Positions 10,095 through 20,317 of a DNA stretch of 64,000 nt are shown in pieces. The stretch is taken from assembly GCF_003289965.1 (NCBI RefSeq), contig NZ_QMBQ01000002.1:434001-498000 (forward strand), written 5' to 3'. Within the stretch, counting starts at the first letter, position 1, and every line of letters begins with the position of its first letter. The notes under the pieces are model-generated. The model saw only the letters and a program-made list of their open reading frames with translations, searched no databases and had not been told where the DNA came from. The stretch comes from Mesorhizobium atlanticum (GTDB taxonomy: Bacteria > Pseudomonadota > Alphaproteobacteria > Rhizobiales > Rhizobiaceae). The position numbers and the translations under genes are program-made.

Positions 10095-10289
10095 ATGGCA
10101 AGTTTCGAGGAAGTAGGTGTCCGCGAGTTGGGGCGTCTTTGGGACGAGGGCATGGCGAGTGGCAGTTCGGTCGATGGAAACCAGGCCTTCGCCCGGATCA
10201 AAAACAAGCTCGATGCGAAAGTTGCCGAAATGCAAGTCACAATGACGCTACGCCTTCAGTCAGAAGCCGAGGCGATGAAGCGCAAGTAG
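10095..10289 (+). CDS. Small protein of unknown function, ending in a copy of the tex C-terminal tail
   Basis: A 64-codon ORF starting at ATG 10095 (MASFEEVGVRELGRLWDEG) with GGAGAG about 10 nt upstream. GTG and other starts upstream are less convincing. The protein is hydrophilic and predicted helical. The phrase ELGRLWDEGMASGSS resembles the C-terminal half of ParD/CopG-type antitoxins (LxxLxxEGxxSG), but there is no ribbon-helix-helix N terminus and no adjacent toxin, so this is only a resemblance. Its last seven codons and stop come from the second copy of the 25-bp tex repeat, in the same reading frame. Stop codons of this gene (10287-10289) and the convergent lysR gene (10290-10292) abut. 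That it is a real gene is likely but not certain. Confidence 0.55.
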   Translation: MASFEEVGVRELGRLWDEGMASGSSVDGNQAFARIKNKLDAKVAEMQVTMTLRLQSEAEAMKRK

Positions 10290-10290
10290 C
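10266..10290 (+). repeat. Direct repeat copy 2 (25 bp), end of the small ORF
   Basis: Perfect copy of 10006-10030. It supplies the C-terminal AEAMKRK-stop of the small ORF, and its last base is the first base of the convergent lysR stop codon. Period 260 bp. Confidence 0.95.
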
Positions 10291-11201
10291 TACCAGGCCA
10301 GCACTGCCGGCTCCTTGCCGATCTGACCCAACAGCCAGTCGCGAAAACTGGCGACCGGCGGGTGGCCGCGCTTGTCGTGCGGCACGACCAGATAATAGGC
10401 GCTGCGGCTTTGCATCGGCTGGCCGGGGGCGGGCACCAACTGGCCGCGCTGCAATTCTCCGGCAATCAGGATTTCCGGCAGCAGTGCCACGCCGAGGCCA
10501 GCCATGCAGGCTTGGGCGACCGTGCCGAACTGCTCGAACTGCATGCCGGGACCGGTCGGCGCCTCGAGCCCTTGCGCTTCGAACCACTCGCTCCAAGCGC
10601 CGGGGCGGGTCGCCATATGCAGCAGCGGCAGGCGGCTGATATCGGCCGGCTCGGCGATGTCGCGGCTGGCCAGGAATTCCGGCGAAACCACCGGCATCAC
10701 GGTTTCGCGCATCAAAAGCGTGCTCTCGGCCTCCGGCCAGTCGGGCATGCCGTGATGGATGGCGGCGTCCAGCCGCTCGCGGGCGAAGTCGAACCGTCCG
10801 ATGCGGGTGGCGAAGTTGATGGTAATGTCGGGATGGCGGGCGACGAAATCCGGGATCAGCGGCATCAGCCAGCGCGTGCCGAAGGTCGGCAGGATGGCAA
10901 GGTTCAAGGCGCCGCTATGCCGATTGCTCATCAATCCGAGCGCGGCATCGCGCAACTGGCCAAGCGCCAAGCGCACCGCTTCGGCGTAGGTCTCGCCGGC
11001 CGCCGACAACCGGACATTGCGGCTGTCACGCTCGAACAGCCGGCGGCCGAACTGTTCTTCCAACAGGTTGATCTGGCGGCTGACGGCGCCTTGGGTTAGG
11101 TCGAGCTCACGCGCGGCGGCGGTGAAGGAACCAAGCCGCGCCACCGCCTCGAAGGCGGCAAGCGCGGCGGTGTTGGGCAAAAGGCGGCGCTGAACACTCA
11201 T
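10290..11201 (-). CDS. LysR family transcriptional regulator, GcvA-like, divergent from gcdH
   Basis: A 303-aa LysR-type regulator. The N-terminal winged helix is [20 protein letters not shown] / [20 protein letters not shown], and the effector domain follows from about residue 92 with the GcvA-subfamily phrases [16 protein letters not shown] and GLGVALLP. It is transcribed divergently from glutaryl-CoA dehydrogenase with about 100 bp between starts. That arrangement is common in proteobacteria, where such a regulator controls gcdH. The effector is probably glutarate or a related metabolite, by inference. Its 3' end abuts the small tex-repeat ORF. Confidence 0.9.
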   Translation of the reverse strand: MSVQRRLLPNTAALAAFEAVARLGSFTAAARELDLTQGAVSRQINLLEEQFGRRLFERDSRNVRLSAAGETYAEAVRLALGQLRDAALGLMSNRHSGALNLAILPTFGTRWLMPLIPDFVARHPDITINFATRIGRFDFARERLDAAIHHGMPDWPEAESTLLMRETVMPVVSPEFLASRDIAEPADISRLPLLHMATRPGAWSEWFEAQGLEAPTGPGMQFEQFGTVAQACMAGLGVALLPEILIAGELQRGQLVPAPGQPMQSRSAYYLVVPHDKRGHPPVASFRDWLLGQIGKEPAVLAW

Positions 11202-11304
11202 GATCCATTACTATCGCTCATTGATCCGTGATGCAATTTCGTTTGATTTTTCACCTGCGCAGGCGGATAAGCCGGGCACATCACAATACTGGGAGCCCGA
11301 GGCC
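11202..11304. promoter_or_regulatory. Divergent lysR/gcdH promoter region
   Basis: About 100 AT-richer bases between the two divergent starts. An interrupted dyad ATTG (11220-11223) - 10 nt - CAAT (11234-11237) contains a T-N11-A arrangement typical of LysR boxes, and TGATCC occurs twice nearby (in 11210-11226). No unambiguous -35/-10 pair was picked. Confidence 0.35.
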
Positions 11305-12495
11305 ATGGCCGCCGAGAAGAACGCTTTCGTCTGGAACGACCCTTTCCTGATCGAGGACCAGCTTTCCGAGGACGAGCGCATGGTGCGTGACGGCGCGGCC
11401 GCCTTCGCTGCCGACAGGCTGGCGCCGCGCATCGAGGAAGCCTACGCCGAGGAGAAGACCGATCCCTCGATCTTCCGCGAGATGGGCGAGGCGGGTCTGC
11501 TCGGCATCACCATTCCGGAGGAATATGGCGGGCTTGGCGCTGGATACGTGACCTACGGGCTGGTGGCGCGCGAAGTCGAGCGTATCGATTCCGGCTATAG
11601 GTCGATGATGAGCGTGCAGTCGTCGCTGGTCATGTACCCTATCCATGCCTATGGCTCGGAAACGCAGCGCAAGAAATACCTGCCGAAGCTGGCGTCGGGG
11701 GAATGGATCGGCTGCTTCGGCCTGACCGAGCCGGATGCCGGCTCCGATCCGGGCGGCATGAAGACGCGCGCCGAGAAGACCGTCAACGGCTACAAGCTCT
11801 CCGGTTCCAAGATGTGGATCTCCAACGCGCCGATCGCCGACGTTTTCGTCGTATGGGCGAAGTCGGCCGCGCATGACAACCAGATCCGCGGTTTCATTCT
11901 GGAGAAGGGCATGAAAGGGCTTTCGGCGCCGAAGATCGGCGGCAAGCTCTCGCTGCGCGCCTCGATCACAGGCGAGGTGGTGATGGAAGGCGTCGAGGTC
12001 GGCGAGGAAGCGCTGTTGCCCAATGTCTCGGGCCTGAAAGGTCCGTTCGGCTGTCTCAACCGCGCGCGCTACGGCATCTCCTGGGGCGCCATGGGCGCGG
12101 CGGAAGATTGCTGGCACCGGGCGCGGCAATATGGCCTCGACCGCAAACAATTCGGCAAGCCGCTTGCCGGCACTCAGCTCTTCCAGAAGAAGCTCGCCGA
12201 CATGCAGACGGAGATCGCGCTCGGCCTGCAGGGCTCATTGCGCGTCGGCCGGCTGATGGACGAAGGCAAGATGGCGCCGGAGATGATCTCCATCGTCAAG
12301 CGCAACAATTGCGGCAAGGCGCTCGACATCGCCCGCCAGGCCCGCGACATGCATGGCGGCAACGGCATCCAGATCGGCTACCACGTCATGCGCCACGCGC
12401 AGAACCTGGAGACGGTGAACACCTATGAGGGCACGCATGACGTGCATGCGCTGATCCTCGGAAGGGCGCAAACCGGCATCCAGGCGTTTTTCTAA
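11305..12495 (+). CDS. gcdH: Glutaryl-CoA dehydrogenase
   Basis: An acyl-CoA dehydrogenase of 396 aa that oxidises and decarboxylates glutaryl-CoA to crotonyl-CoA with FAD, late in lysine, tryptophan and glutarate catabolism. Diagnostic segments are [38 protein letters not shown], and [20 protein letters not shown], with the catalytic Glu in YEGTHD as in human GCDH. The start at ATG 11305 ([14 protein letters not shown]) has GGAG about 10 nt upstream; the frame opens earlier (11200), but that part overlaps the promoter. An ALDH7-type gene at 25023-26537 could serve an upstream step of lysine breakdown. Confidence 0.94.
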   Translation: MAAEKNAFVWNDPFLIEDQLSEDERMVRDGAAAFAADRLAPRIEEAYAEEKTDPSIFREMGEAGLLGITIPEEYGGLGAGYVTYGLVAREVERIDSGYRSMMSVQSSLVMYPIHAYGSETQRKKYLPKLASGEWIGCFGLTEPDAGSDPGGMKTRAEKTVNGYKLSGSKMWISNAPIADVFVVWAKSAAHDNQIRGFILEKGMKGLSAPKIGGKLSLRASITGEVVMEGVEVGEEALLPNVSGLKGPFGCLNRARYGISWGAMGAAEDCWHRARQYGLDRKQFGKPLAGTQLFQKKLADMQTEIALGLQGSLRVGRLMDEGKMAPEMISIVKRNNCGKALDIARQARDMHGGNGIQIGYHVMRHAQNLETVNTYEGTHDVHALILGRAQTGIQAFF

Positions 12496-12601
12496 GCCGG
12501 CAACGCTGCTTAAATTAGGTGCAGCGCAACATCTCTGCTTGGAAAACGGCCAGCATCTATGTCAGGGTTCGGCGGATTGAAACGCCGAACTCCGGGGCAC
12601 C

Positions 12602-15600
12602 ATGGCAATTCTGGCAGCCGTCCATCACCTGACCCATTACAAATACGACCGGCCGGTGGTGCTTGGTCCCCAGGTGATCAGGCTGCAGCCCGCGCCGCAT
12701 TCGCGCACCAAGGTGCTCAGCCATTCGCTGAAGGTCGAGCCGAAGAACCACTTCGTCAATCTGCAGCAGGACCCCTACGGCAATTTCCTCGCCCGCTTCG
12801 TCTTCCCCGAGCCGGTGACCGAACTTAAGATCGAGGTCGACCTCGTCGCCGATATGACGGTCTACAATCCGTTCGATTTCTTCGTCGAGGAAAGCGCCGA
12901 AACCTTCCCGTTCGATTATCCCGAGGAGATCAGGGAAGACCTCGCCATCTACCGCACGCCGGAGCCGGCCGGACCGCTGCTGTCGAAGTTCCTGGAAAGC
13001 ATCGACCGCAGCCCGACAAACACCGTCAATTTCCTCGTCGATCTCAATGCCAGGCTGCAGCGCGAGATCGCGTATATCGTGCGCATGGAGACCGGCGTCT
13101 TCTCGCCGGAGGAGACGCTGGCCGCGAAAAAAGGCTCGTGCCGGGATTCGAGCTGGCTGCTGGTGCAGATCCTGCGCAATCTCGGCATCGCCGCGCGCTT
13201 TGTATCCGGCTATTTGATCCAGTTGAAACCTGACCTCGTCGCACTCGACGGGCCGCCCGGAACGTCGGTCGATTTCACCGATCTGCACGCCTGGTGCGAG
13301 GTCTATATTCCAGGCGCCGGTTGGATCGGCTTCGACCCGACCTCCGGCCTGCTGACCGGCGAAAGCCATGTGCCGCTGGCGGCGACGCCACATTATCGCA
13401 ATGCCGCGCCCATCTCCGGCATGGCGAGCTTCGCCAATGTCGATTTCGGCTTCGATATGCGGGTCGACCGAATCGCCGAGCATCCGCGCATCACCAAGCC
13501 GTTCTCGGATGAGAGCTGGGAAGCGCTCGATGCTCTCGGCAACAAGGTCGATGCCGTTTTGCGGGAGCAGGACGTGCGGCTCACCATGGGCGGCGAGCCG
13601 ACCTTCGTGTCGATCGACGATTTCGAATCCGCGGAATGGAACACCGCAGCCGTCGGTCCGACCAAGCGCGACAAGGCGGACCAGCTCATCCGCCGGCTGC
13701 GCGAACGCTTCGCGCCGGGTGGTTTTCTCCATTATGGCCAGGGCAAGTGGTATCCGGGCGAAAGCCTGCCGCGCTGGACCTTCTCGCTCTACTGGCGCAC
13801 CGACGGCGAGCCGGTCTGGCGCGACCCGTCATTGATCGCTCGGGAGAAGGGCAATGCCGCGGTCGGACCCGAACAGGCCGAAAGCCTGCTCACGGCAATC
13901 GCCGGCGAGCTCGGCATCGATAAAGCAATGGTCAGCGAGGCCTATGAGGATCCGGCCGAATGGCTGCTCAAGGAAGGCAAGCTGCCGGACAATGTCGATC
14001 CGTCGAATTCGAAGCTGGAAGACCCGGAGGAGCGCAGCCGCATGGCGCGTGTCTTCGAGCGCGGTTTGACCAAGCCGTCCGGCTATGTGCTGCCGGTGCA
14101 GCGCTGGAACAGCCAGGCCGCCGGGCAGCGCTGGCGCTCGGAGAAATGGAAGACAAGGCGGGGCCGCCTGTTCCTGGTGCCGGGCGACTCCCCGGTCGGC
14201 TATCGTCTGCCGCTCGGCACACTGCCTTATGTGCCGCCGGCGCAATTCCCCTATATCGTGCCGGTCGATCCCTCCGTGCCGCGCGGCGCGCTGCCGACGC
14301 GCGAGGCCATCTTGCCCCAACCGTCGCCAGCTGAACTGGAAGGCGCGGACGAAATGGCACGCCGCCAGCAGGCCGTGTCTTTCACGGCCGCGACCGGCCA
14401 GCAAGACCGTGTCGAGCAGGAGATCACGGAGATCGGCGGCGCGGTGCGCACCGCGCTCACCGTCGAGCCGCGCGATGGGCGGCTCTGCGTGTTCATGCCG
14501 CCGGTCGAGGCGCTGGAAGACTATCTCGAACTGGTGGCCGCGGCCGAGAACGCGGCAAAGGCCATCGGCCTGCCGGTGCATATCGAGGGTTATGCTCCGC
14601 CGCACGATCCGCGCCTCAACGTCATCCGCGTGGCGCCCGATCCTGGCGTGATCGAGGTGAACATCCACCCGGCCGCCAACTGGCAGGAATGCGTCGCCAC
14701 CACCACGGCGATCTACGAGGAAGCACGGCAGTCGCGGCTCGGCACCGACAAGTTCATGATCGACGGCCGCCATACCGGCACCGGCGGCGGCAACCATGTC
14801 GTGGTCGGCGGCGCGACGCCCAATGACAGCCCGTTCCTGCGCCGCCCCGACCTGTTGAAGAGCCTGGTGCTGCAATGGCAGCGGCATACGTCGCTGTCCT
14901 ACCTGTTTTCCGGCCTGTTCATCGGTCCGACCAGCCAGGCGCCGCGCTTCGACGAGGCGCGGCACGATTCACTTTACGAGCTGGAGATCGCCCTGGCGCA
15001 GGTGCCTCATCCGGAAAAGGGCAATGCACCCTTGCCATGGCTGGTAGACCGGTTGTTCCGCAACCTCCTTACCGACGTGACCGGCAACACGCACCGTTCG
15101 GAAATCTGCATCGACAAATTGTTCTCCCCGGACGGCCCGACCGGCCGGCTGGGACTGGTCGAGTTCCGCGGCTTCGAGATGCCGCCCAATGCGCGCATGT
15201 CGCTCGCCCAGCAGTTGCTGGTCCGCGCAATCATCGCCCGGGCCTGGAAGAACCCGCTCGACGGACGCTTCGTGCGCTGGGGCACGTCGCTGCATGACCG
15301 CTTCATGCTGCCGCATTATGTCTGGGCGGATTTCCTCGACGTGCTGGAGGATTTGAAGCTCAACGGCTTCGATTTCCGCCCCGAATGGTTCGCGGCTCAG
15401 CTCGAATTCCGCTTCCCCTTCTGCGGCGAGGTTCAGCATGCCGGCGTCAAGCTGGAATTGAGGCAGGCGCTGGAGCCCTGGCATGTGATGGGCGAGCAGG
15501 GCGCGATCGGCGGCACGGTCCGCTTCGTCGATTCTTCCGTCGAGCGGCTGCAGGTGCGGACCGAGGGGCTCAATCCCGAGCGTCACGCCATTGTCTGCAA

Positions 15601-15961
15601 CGGCCGCATCGTGCCGATGAAGGTCACCGACAACCGCGAGGTCGCGGTGGCCGGCGTGCGCTTCAAGGCATGGCAGCCGGCCTCCGGCCTGCATCCGGCG
15701 CTGCCGGTCAACACGCCGCTGGTCTTCGACATCTATGACCGCTGGTCGGGCCGCTCGGTCGGCGGCTGCGTCTACCATGTCGCGCACCCGGGCGGCCGCA
15801 ACTACGACACCTTCCCGGTCAACGGCAACGAGGCCGAGGCGCGGCGCCTTGCCCGCTTCGAGCCGCGCGGCCATACGCCCGGCGGCTATGTGCTGCGTGA
15901 CGAAGAAGCCTCTGAAGAGTTCCCGATGACCCTTGACCTCAGGCGGCCGGCGAGACTCTGA
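12602..15961 (+). CDS. Transglutaminase-like domain fused to DUF2126 (predicted amidoligase)
   Basis: A 1119-aa fusion. Residues 1-300 form a bacterial transglutaminase-like module: beta-sandwich N terminus ([20 protein letters not shown]), then Cys at residue 180 ([14 protein letters not shown]), His at 229 ([15 protein letters not shown]) and Asp in GFDPTSGLL, an intact triad. Residues about 320-1119 are DUF2126, which comparative genomics places in a COOH-NH2 ligase (amidoligase) group. Conserved phrases include [28 protein letters not shown] and [15 protein letters not shown]. There is no signal peptide. It is followed after 6 bp by the ATP-grasp/alpha-E gene and then a second transglutaminase. 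The reaction is unproven; peptide bond formation, with peptidase or transfer activity from the papain-like part, is predicted. Confidence 0.9.
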   Translation: MAILAAVHHLTHYKYDRPVVLGPQVIRLQPAPHSRTKVLSHSLKVEPKNHFVNLQQDPYGNFLARFVFPEPVTELKIEVDLVADMTVYNPFDFFVEESAETFPFDYPEEIREDLAIYRTPEPAGPLLSKFLESIDRSPTNTVNFLVDLNARLQREIAYIVRMETGVFSPEETLAAKKGSCRDSSWLLVQILRNLGIAARFVSGYLIQLKPDLVALDGPPGTSVDFTDLHAWCEVYIPGAGWIGFDPTSGLLTGESHVPLAATPHYRNAAPISGMASFANVDFGFDMRVDRIAEHPRITKPFSDESWEALDALGNKVDAVLREQDVRLTMGGEPTFVSIDDFESAEWNTAAVGPTKRDKADQLIRRLRERFAPGGFLHYGQGKWYPGESLPRWTFSLYWRTDGEPVWRDPSLIAREKGNAAVGPEQAESLLTAIAGELGIDKAMVSEAYEDPAEWLLKEGKLPDNVDPSNSKLEDPEERSRMARVFERGLTKPSGYVLPVQRWNSQAAGQRWRSEKWKTRRGRLFLVPGDSPVGYRLPLGTLPYVPPAQFPYIVPVDPSVPRGALPTREAILPQPSPAELEGADEMARRQQAVSFTAATGQQDRVEQEITEIGGAVRTALTVEPRDGRLCVFMPPVEALEDYLELVAAAENAAKAIGLPVHIEGYAPPHDPRLNVIRVAPDPGVIEVNIHPAANWQECVATTTAIYEEARQSRLGTDKFMIDGRHTGTGGGNHVVVGGATPNDSPFLRRPDLLKSLVLQWQRHTSLSYLFSGLFIGPTSQAPRFDEARHDSLYELEIALAQVPHPEKGNAPLPWLVDRLFRNLLTDVTGNTHRSEICIDKLFSPDGPTGRLGLVEFRGFEMPPNARMSLAQQLLVRAIIARAWKNPLDGRFVRWGTSLHDRFMLPHYVWADFLDVLEDLKLNGFDFRPEWFAAQLEFRFPFCGEVQHAGVKLELRQALEPWHVMGEQGAIGGTVRFVDSSVERLQVRTEGLNPERHAIVCNGRIVPMKVTDNREVAVAGVRFKAWQPASGLHPALPVNTPLVFDIYDRWSGRSVGGCVYHVAHPGGRNYDTFPVNGNEAEARRLARFEPRGHTPGGYVLRDEEASEEFPMTLDLRRPARL

Positions 15962-15967
15962 TCGACA

Positions 15968-18379
15968 ATGGCCAAGGGGAATCAGAAACGGGCGGGCGGC
16001 AGGCCGCGGGCGCAGAGCCTGCTGGAACGCTACCGGCCGATCGATGGCGTCGTCGACGAGATGGTCGACGCGTCGGGCAGCCCGCGTCCGGCCTGGCGCT
16101 CCTTCATCGACGCGCTCGACGGTTTGGGAGCGGAGCGGCTTGGGCAGCGTTTTGCCCGCGCCGACCAGTATCTGCGCGATGCCGGTGTCTATTACCGCGT
16201 CTACGACAAGGCAGGTGCGAATGAGCGGGAATGGCCGCTCGCCTACGTTCCGCTGCTGATCGACGAGAAGGAATGGGCTGAGATCAGCGCCGGGCTGGTC
16301 CAGCGCGCCGACCTGTTCGAGGCGATCCTGGCCGACATCTACGGGCCGAACCGGCTGATCGAGAAAGGCATCCTGCCGGCCGGGCTGATCGCGGCGAGCC
16401 CGGAATATCTGCGCCCCGTCGCCGGCGTCAGGCCGGCCAGCGGGCATTTCCTGCATATGGTCGCCTTCGAGCTCGGCCGCGGACCGGACGGCCGCTGGTG
16501 GGTGCTGGGCGACCGCACCCAGGCGCCCTCGGGCGCTGGCTTCGCGCTGGAGAACCGTGTCGCTGCCACGCGCGCGCTGTCGGACATCTATGGCGAGATG
16601 CATGTGCACCGCCTTGCCGGCTTCTTCCGCCGTTTTCGCGACGCGTTGAACGGCATGGCGAAAGAGTCGGGCGGTCGTGTCGCCATCCTGACGCCGGGGC
16701 CGCTCAACGAAACCTATTACGAGCATGCCTATATCGCCCGCTATCTCGGCATCATGCTGCTCGAGGGCGAGGACCTGACTGTCTCGGGCGGCAGGCTGAT
16801 GGTGCGCACCGTTTCCGGCCTGATGCCGATCGGCGTCTTGTGGCGGCGGCTCGATGCCGCTTTTGCCGACCCGCTGGAACTCAAGCCGGACTCGCAGATC
16901 GGCACGCCAGGGCTTGTCGAGGCGATCCGGCGCGGCACGGTGTCGGCCGTCAATGCGCTGGGCTCAGGCCTGATGGAGACGCGGGCGCTGCTGTCCTTCC
17001 TGCCCAGGATCGCGCGGGAACTGCAGGCTGACGACCTCAAGCTGCCGAACATCGCCACCTGGTGGTGTGGGCAGGAGACTGAGCGCGCCCATGTGCTGGC
17101 CAATATCGACAGCATGGTGGTCGGCCCGGCGCTTTCGACCCGGCTCGCCTTCGAGGACGACGGCGCGACCCGGCTCGGATTATCCCTGTCGGCCGGCGAG
17201 CGGGCCGAGCTCGTCGCGCGGATCGAAGCGGACGGCGCTGGTTTCGTCGGCCAGGAAGCGGTGACGCTGTCGACCACGCCGGTGTTTGTCGGCGGTTTGC
17301 TGGAACCACGGCCCGCCAGCCTGCGCGTCTATCTGGCGCGCACGCCGGAAGGCTGGACGGTGATGCCCGGTGGCTTCGCCCGGGTCGGCTTCTCGCTCGA
17401 CCCGACGGCGATCGCCATGCAGCGCGGCGGCCAGGCGGCGGATGTCTGGGTGGTCAGCGACAGGCCGGTCGAGCGCGAGACGCTGCTGCCGCAGGAGCAT
17501 GACGGCTTCACCCGCACCATGCCAGGCAGCTTGCCCAGCCGCGCGGCGGAGAACCTGACCTGGCTCGGGCGCTATATCGAGCGCTCGGAAGACACGGTGC
17601 GCGTGCTGCGCGCCTATCACGTGCGGCTTGCCGAGACGTCCGATCCGGACATGCCGTTGCTTGCCGATATCAGGGACTATCTCGAGCCGTATGGCATCGA
17701 CGTCGAAACGGCGATACCGCTGGGGTTAATCGGGACCTTGGACAGCGCGGTCTACAGCGCCGGCCAGATTCGTGACCGCTTCTCGCCCGATGGCTGGCTG
17801 GCGCTGAAGGACCTGTCGAAGACCATCCACAAATTCGCCAATACGGTCGCGCCCGGAGACGACGCGACGCGGGCGATGACGGTGATGCTGCGCAAGCTCG
17901 CCGGCTTTTCCGGCCTGCTGCATGAGAACATGTACCGCTTCACGGGCTGGCGATTCCTGGAGATCGGACGCAGGCTGGAACGCGGCATCCAGATTGCCCG
18001 CACGCTCAGCCGGCTGACCGGGAGCGGGGCGCCGGAAGGCGCGCTCGACATGATGCTGGAGATCGGCGACAGCGTCATGACCCACCGCCGGCAATATCCG
18101 GTGCAGGCCGGGCGGCGCACGGTCATCGACCTGCTCGCGCTCGACCCGCTCAATCCGCGCTCGATCCTGTTCCAGCTCGAGCGGCTGAAGGCCGAGATCG
18201 GCATGCTGCCGTCGGTCGGCGGCGAGGGGCATATGTCGACGGCCGCCAAGGAGATCCTGCAGCTCAACACCGCAATCGCCGTCATGGAGCCGTCAGACAT
18301 GAGCGCCAAGGTGCTCGACGACTTCGCCGGCCAGATCGGCGATCTCTACAACAGCTTGGCCAAAGCCTATTTCAGCTAG
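15968..18379 (+). CDS. Circularly permuted ATP-grasp protein fused to an alpha-E domain (DUF404/407-DUF403)
   Basis: An 803-aa fusion of two usually separate proteins. Residues about 30-480 are a circularly permuted ATP-grasp ligase (LIDEKEWAEISAGLVQRADL, LGDRTQAPSGAGFALENRVA, ILTPGPLNETYYEHAYIARY, GALDMM comes much later). Residues about 500-803 are the all-helical alpha-E domain, opening with SRAAENLTWLGRYIERSEDT and ending YNSLAKAYFS. The ATP-grasp fold suggests ATP-dependent amide bond formation through an acyl phosphate. It is cytoplasmic by lack of a signal. It starts 6 bp after the DUF2126 gene and ends directly at the start of the next gene (TAG ATG). Function is predicted from fold and neighbourhood only. 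Confidence 0.9.
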   Translation: MAKGNQKRAGGRPRAQSLLERYRPIDGVVDEMVDASGSPRPAWRSFIDALDGLGAERLGQRFARADQYLRDAGVYYRVYDKAGANEREWPLAYVPLLIDEKEWAEISAGLVQRADLFEAILADIYGPNRLIEKGILPAGLIAASPEYLRPVAGVRPASGHFLHMVAFELGRGPDGRWWVLGDRTQAPSGAGFALENRVAATRALSDIYGEMHVHRLAGFFRRFRDALNGMAKESGGRVAILTPGPLNETYYEHAYIARYLGIMLLEGEDLTVSGGRLMVRTVSGLMPIGVLWRRLDAAFADPLELKPDSQIGTPGLVEAIRRGTVSAVNALGSGLMETRALLSFLPRIARELQADDLKLPNIATWWCGQETERAHVLANIDSMVVGPALSTRLAFEDDGATRLGLSLSAGERAELVARIEADGAGFVGQEAVTLSTTPVFVGGLLEPRPASLRVYLARTPEGWTVMPGGFARVGFSLDPTAIAMQRGGQAADVWVVSDRPVERETLLPQEHDGFTRTMPGSLPSRAAENLTWLGRYIERSEDTVRVLRAYHVRLAETSDPDMPLLADIRDYLEPYGIDVETAIPLGLIGTLDSAVYSAGQIRDRFSPDGWLALKDLSKTIHKFANTVAPGDDATRAMTVMLRKLAGFSGLLHENMYRFTGWRFLEIGRRLERGIQIARTLSRLTGSGAPEGALDMMLEIGDSVMTHRRQYPVQAGRRTVIDLLALDPLNPRSILFQLERLKAEIGMLPSVGGEGHMSTAAKEILQLNTAIAVMEPSDMSAKVLDDFAGQIGDLYNSLAKAYFS

Positions 18380-19264
18380 ATGCTCTACGACATCAAACTC
18401 CATCTGCATTACGACTATGCCGCTGCCGCCGGCGGCGGACGGCACCAGGTGCGCGTCATGCCGCAGACGATCGCCGGGGTGCAGCGCGTGATCGCCGCCT
18501 CGCTGTCCTTCCAGCCGATGCCGGCCGAGCGTGCCGATTTTTCCGATTTCTTCGGCAACAACGTTACATCGATCGCCTTTCGCGACGCGCATGAGACGCT
18601 CGACATTCGAATGAATGCGCGCGTATCGGTCTTGCGGCCCGAGCCGGACCTCGATGTCTCGCCCGATATAAGCGGGCTGAGGGCGCAGCTCGATCTGGTG
18701 CGCTCCTTGTCGCCCTCCGCGCCGCATCATTTCCTCGCCGCCAGCGATCATGCAGGCATCGATGCGGCGATCACCGCGTATGCGCGGGACAGCCTGGCCT
18801 CCTCGACGGTGGCCACGGCGGCCGATCTGTGCAATCGCATCCATCGCGATTTCGCCTATGACGGCAAGGCGACCACGGTGCAGACGCGGGCGAGCGACGC
18901 GTTCGTTCTGAAACGCGGTGTCTGTCAGGATTTCTCGCATATCATGATCGCCGGCTTGCGTGGGCTGGGCATTCCGGCCGGCTATGTCAGCGGCTTCCTG
19001 CGCACCATTCCGCCGAAGGGCAAGCCGAGGCTCGAAGGCGCGGACGCCATGCATGCCTGGGTCAAGGCCTGGTGCGGGCGCGATGCCGGCTGGCAGGAAT
19101 TCGACCCGACCAACGGTATGCGGGCGAGCAACGACCATATCACCGTGGGCTATGGCCGCGACTATTCCGACGTGGCGCCGATCGTCGGCGTGCTGAAGAC
19201 GACGGGCGGCCAGGTCGGCGAGCAGGCGGTCGACGTCATCCCGGTTGCTATGGAAAAGGTGTGA
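18380..19264 (+). CDS. Transglutaminase-like cysteine protein, third gene of the amidoligase cluster
   Basis: A 294-aa protein beginning on the base after the previous stop. The N-terminal domain (MLYDIKLHLHYDYAAAAGGG) precedes a papain-like core with Cys at residue 182 (KRGVCQDFSHIMIAGLRGLG), His in ADAMHAWVKAWCG and Asp in EFDPTNGM. It differs from the transglutaminase module fused to DUF2126, so the operon encodes two distinct cysteine enzymes. In this conserved neighbourhood the papain-like proteins are thought to trim or cross-link the peptide product of the ligases, which is inference. There is no secretion signal. Confidence 0.9.
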   Translation: MLYDIKLHLHYDYAAAAGGGRHQVRVMPQTIAGVQRVIAASLSFQPMPAERADFSDFFGNNVTSIAFRDAHETLDIRMNARVSVLRPEPDLDVSPDISGLRAQLDLVRSLSPSAPHHFLAASDHAGIDAAITAYARDSLASSTVATAADLCNRIHRDFAYDGKATTVQTRASDAFVLKRGVCQDFSHIMIAGLRGLGIPAGYVSGFLRTIPPKGKPRLEGADAMHAWVKAWCGRDAGWQEFDPTNGMRASNDHITVGYGRDYSDVAPIVGVLKTTGGQVGEQAVDVIPVAMEKV

Positions 19265-19318
19265 CGGCAACTCCGATCGCCCGATAGACGCTTCTCAAGC
19301 ACGGGCGCGGCCGATATC

Positions 19319-20317
19319 GTGAGCATTGGGATTGACGGGGAACGGCGGCCGCTTGCGATCGGTTGCAGCGCGGAGACAGGTTTGGAAGCAGTCAGCGTCA
19401 TCATTCCGGCACACGATGCGGCCCGGACGATTGCCCGGACGCTCGCCTCGCTGGCATCGGAAAAAGCGATTATCGGCGAGGTGCTTCTGGTCGACGATTC
19501 ATCGTCCGACGCCACCGCCACCGTCGCGGTGGAAGCGGCGTTGCGGCTTGCCTTGCCGCTGCGTGTGATCAAGTCGAGCTGCCGCGACGCCGGCGGCTCC
19601 AGGAATCTGGCGCTGGAGCAAGCCCGCTTTCCCTGGATCTACATGATCGACGCCGACGACCTTCATCTGGAAGGCGGCTTGCGTGCCTTGTTGGCCGAGA
19701 CCGGTATCCAGCCAGCGCCCGATATGGTCGTTGGCGCGTATCGCCGGCGAACCGATGGTGTGGATCGGCAGTTCAAAATGCCGAGCGGCTACACCACCGC
19801 GGGGCTCGCCAACGCTTCCGCCTATCTGGAAGGGCGGATCCGGTCGATCGCGGTCGGCAGCGCGCTGGTCGCGCGGCGCGCCATTGGTCAGACGCGCTTC
19901 CCGACAGGGCTGCCCTATGACGAGGATACGCTGTTCTGGGCCCGCGTGATGAGCAAAGCGTCGCTCGCGGTGACAAGCCGACCTATCATGGTCTACCTCG
20001 TTTCATCGGAGCGCTCCGACGATCGGTTCATGGTAAAGCCGGCGTCACGGTTTCTCCAATGGCGGCTGGCGCTGCGGGAACTGGGCGACTGCGGCATTCC
20101 GAAATCGTCACTGAAGGCGAGACAAGGACTGGTTGCGCTCAAGATCGCACGCGTTCACTACGCACGAGGCGACTTGGAGACCGCCGCAAAATTCCTGACG
20201 GTTGCCGAAGCCGCCCCCAAGGCTTCCTTGGACATCTGGCGCTGTGTGCGCTACCGATTGAAAATCGCCGCGCGACGCTGGTTCCCGGTCCATAGAATCC
20301 AGTTGCAAGGCGCTTGA
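19319..20317 (+). CDS. Glycosyltransferase family 2 (first of three)
   Basis: A GT-A fold glycosyltransferase. The nucleotide-sugar domain opens with AVSVIIPAHDAARTIARTLA, continues LLVDDSSSDATA, and has the metal-binding motif MIDADD (DxD-like). The start given is GTG 19319 (332 aa). TTG at 19382 is a strong alternative because GGAGACAGG lies just upstream and the protein would then begin directly at the GT-A strand. It is soluble, with no membrane segment. It overlaps the next glycosyltransferase by one base (TGATG), so the three genes form a coupled unit, probably for a surface glycan. Donor and acceptor are unknown. Confidence 0.82.
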   Translation: MSIGIDGERRPLAIGCSAETGLEAVSVIIPAHDAARTIARTLASLASEKAIIGEVLLVDDSSSDATATVAVEAALRLALPLRVIKSSCRDAGGSRNLALEQARFPWIYMIDADDLHLEGGLRALLAETGIQPAPDMVVGAYRRRTDGVDRQFKMPSGYTTAGLANASAYLEGRIRSIAVGSALVARRAIGQTRFPTGLPYDEDTLFWARVMSKASLAVTSRPIMVYLVSSERSDDRFMVKPASRFLQWRLALRELGDCGIPKSSLKARQGLVALKIARVHYARGDLETAAKFLTVAEAAPKASLDIWRCVRYRLKIAARRWFPVHRIQLQGA

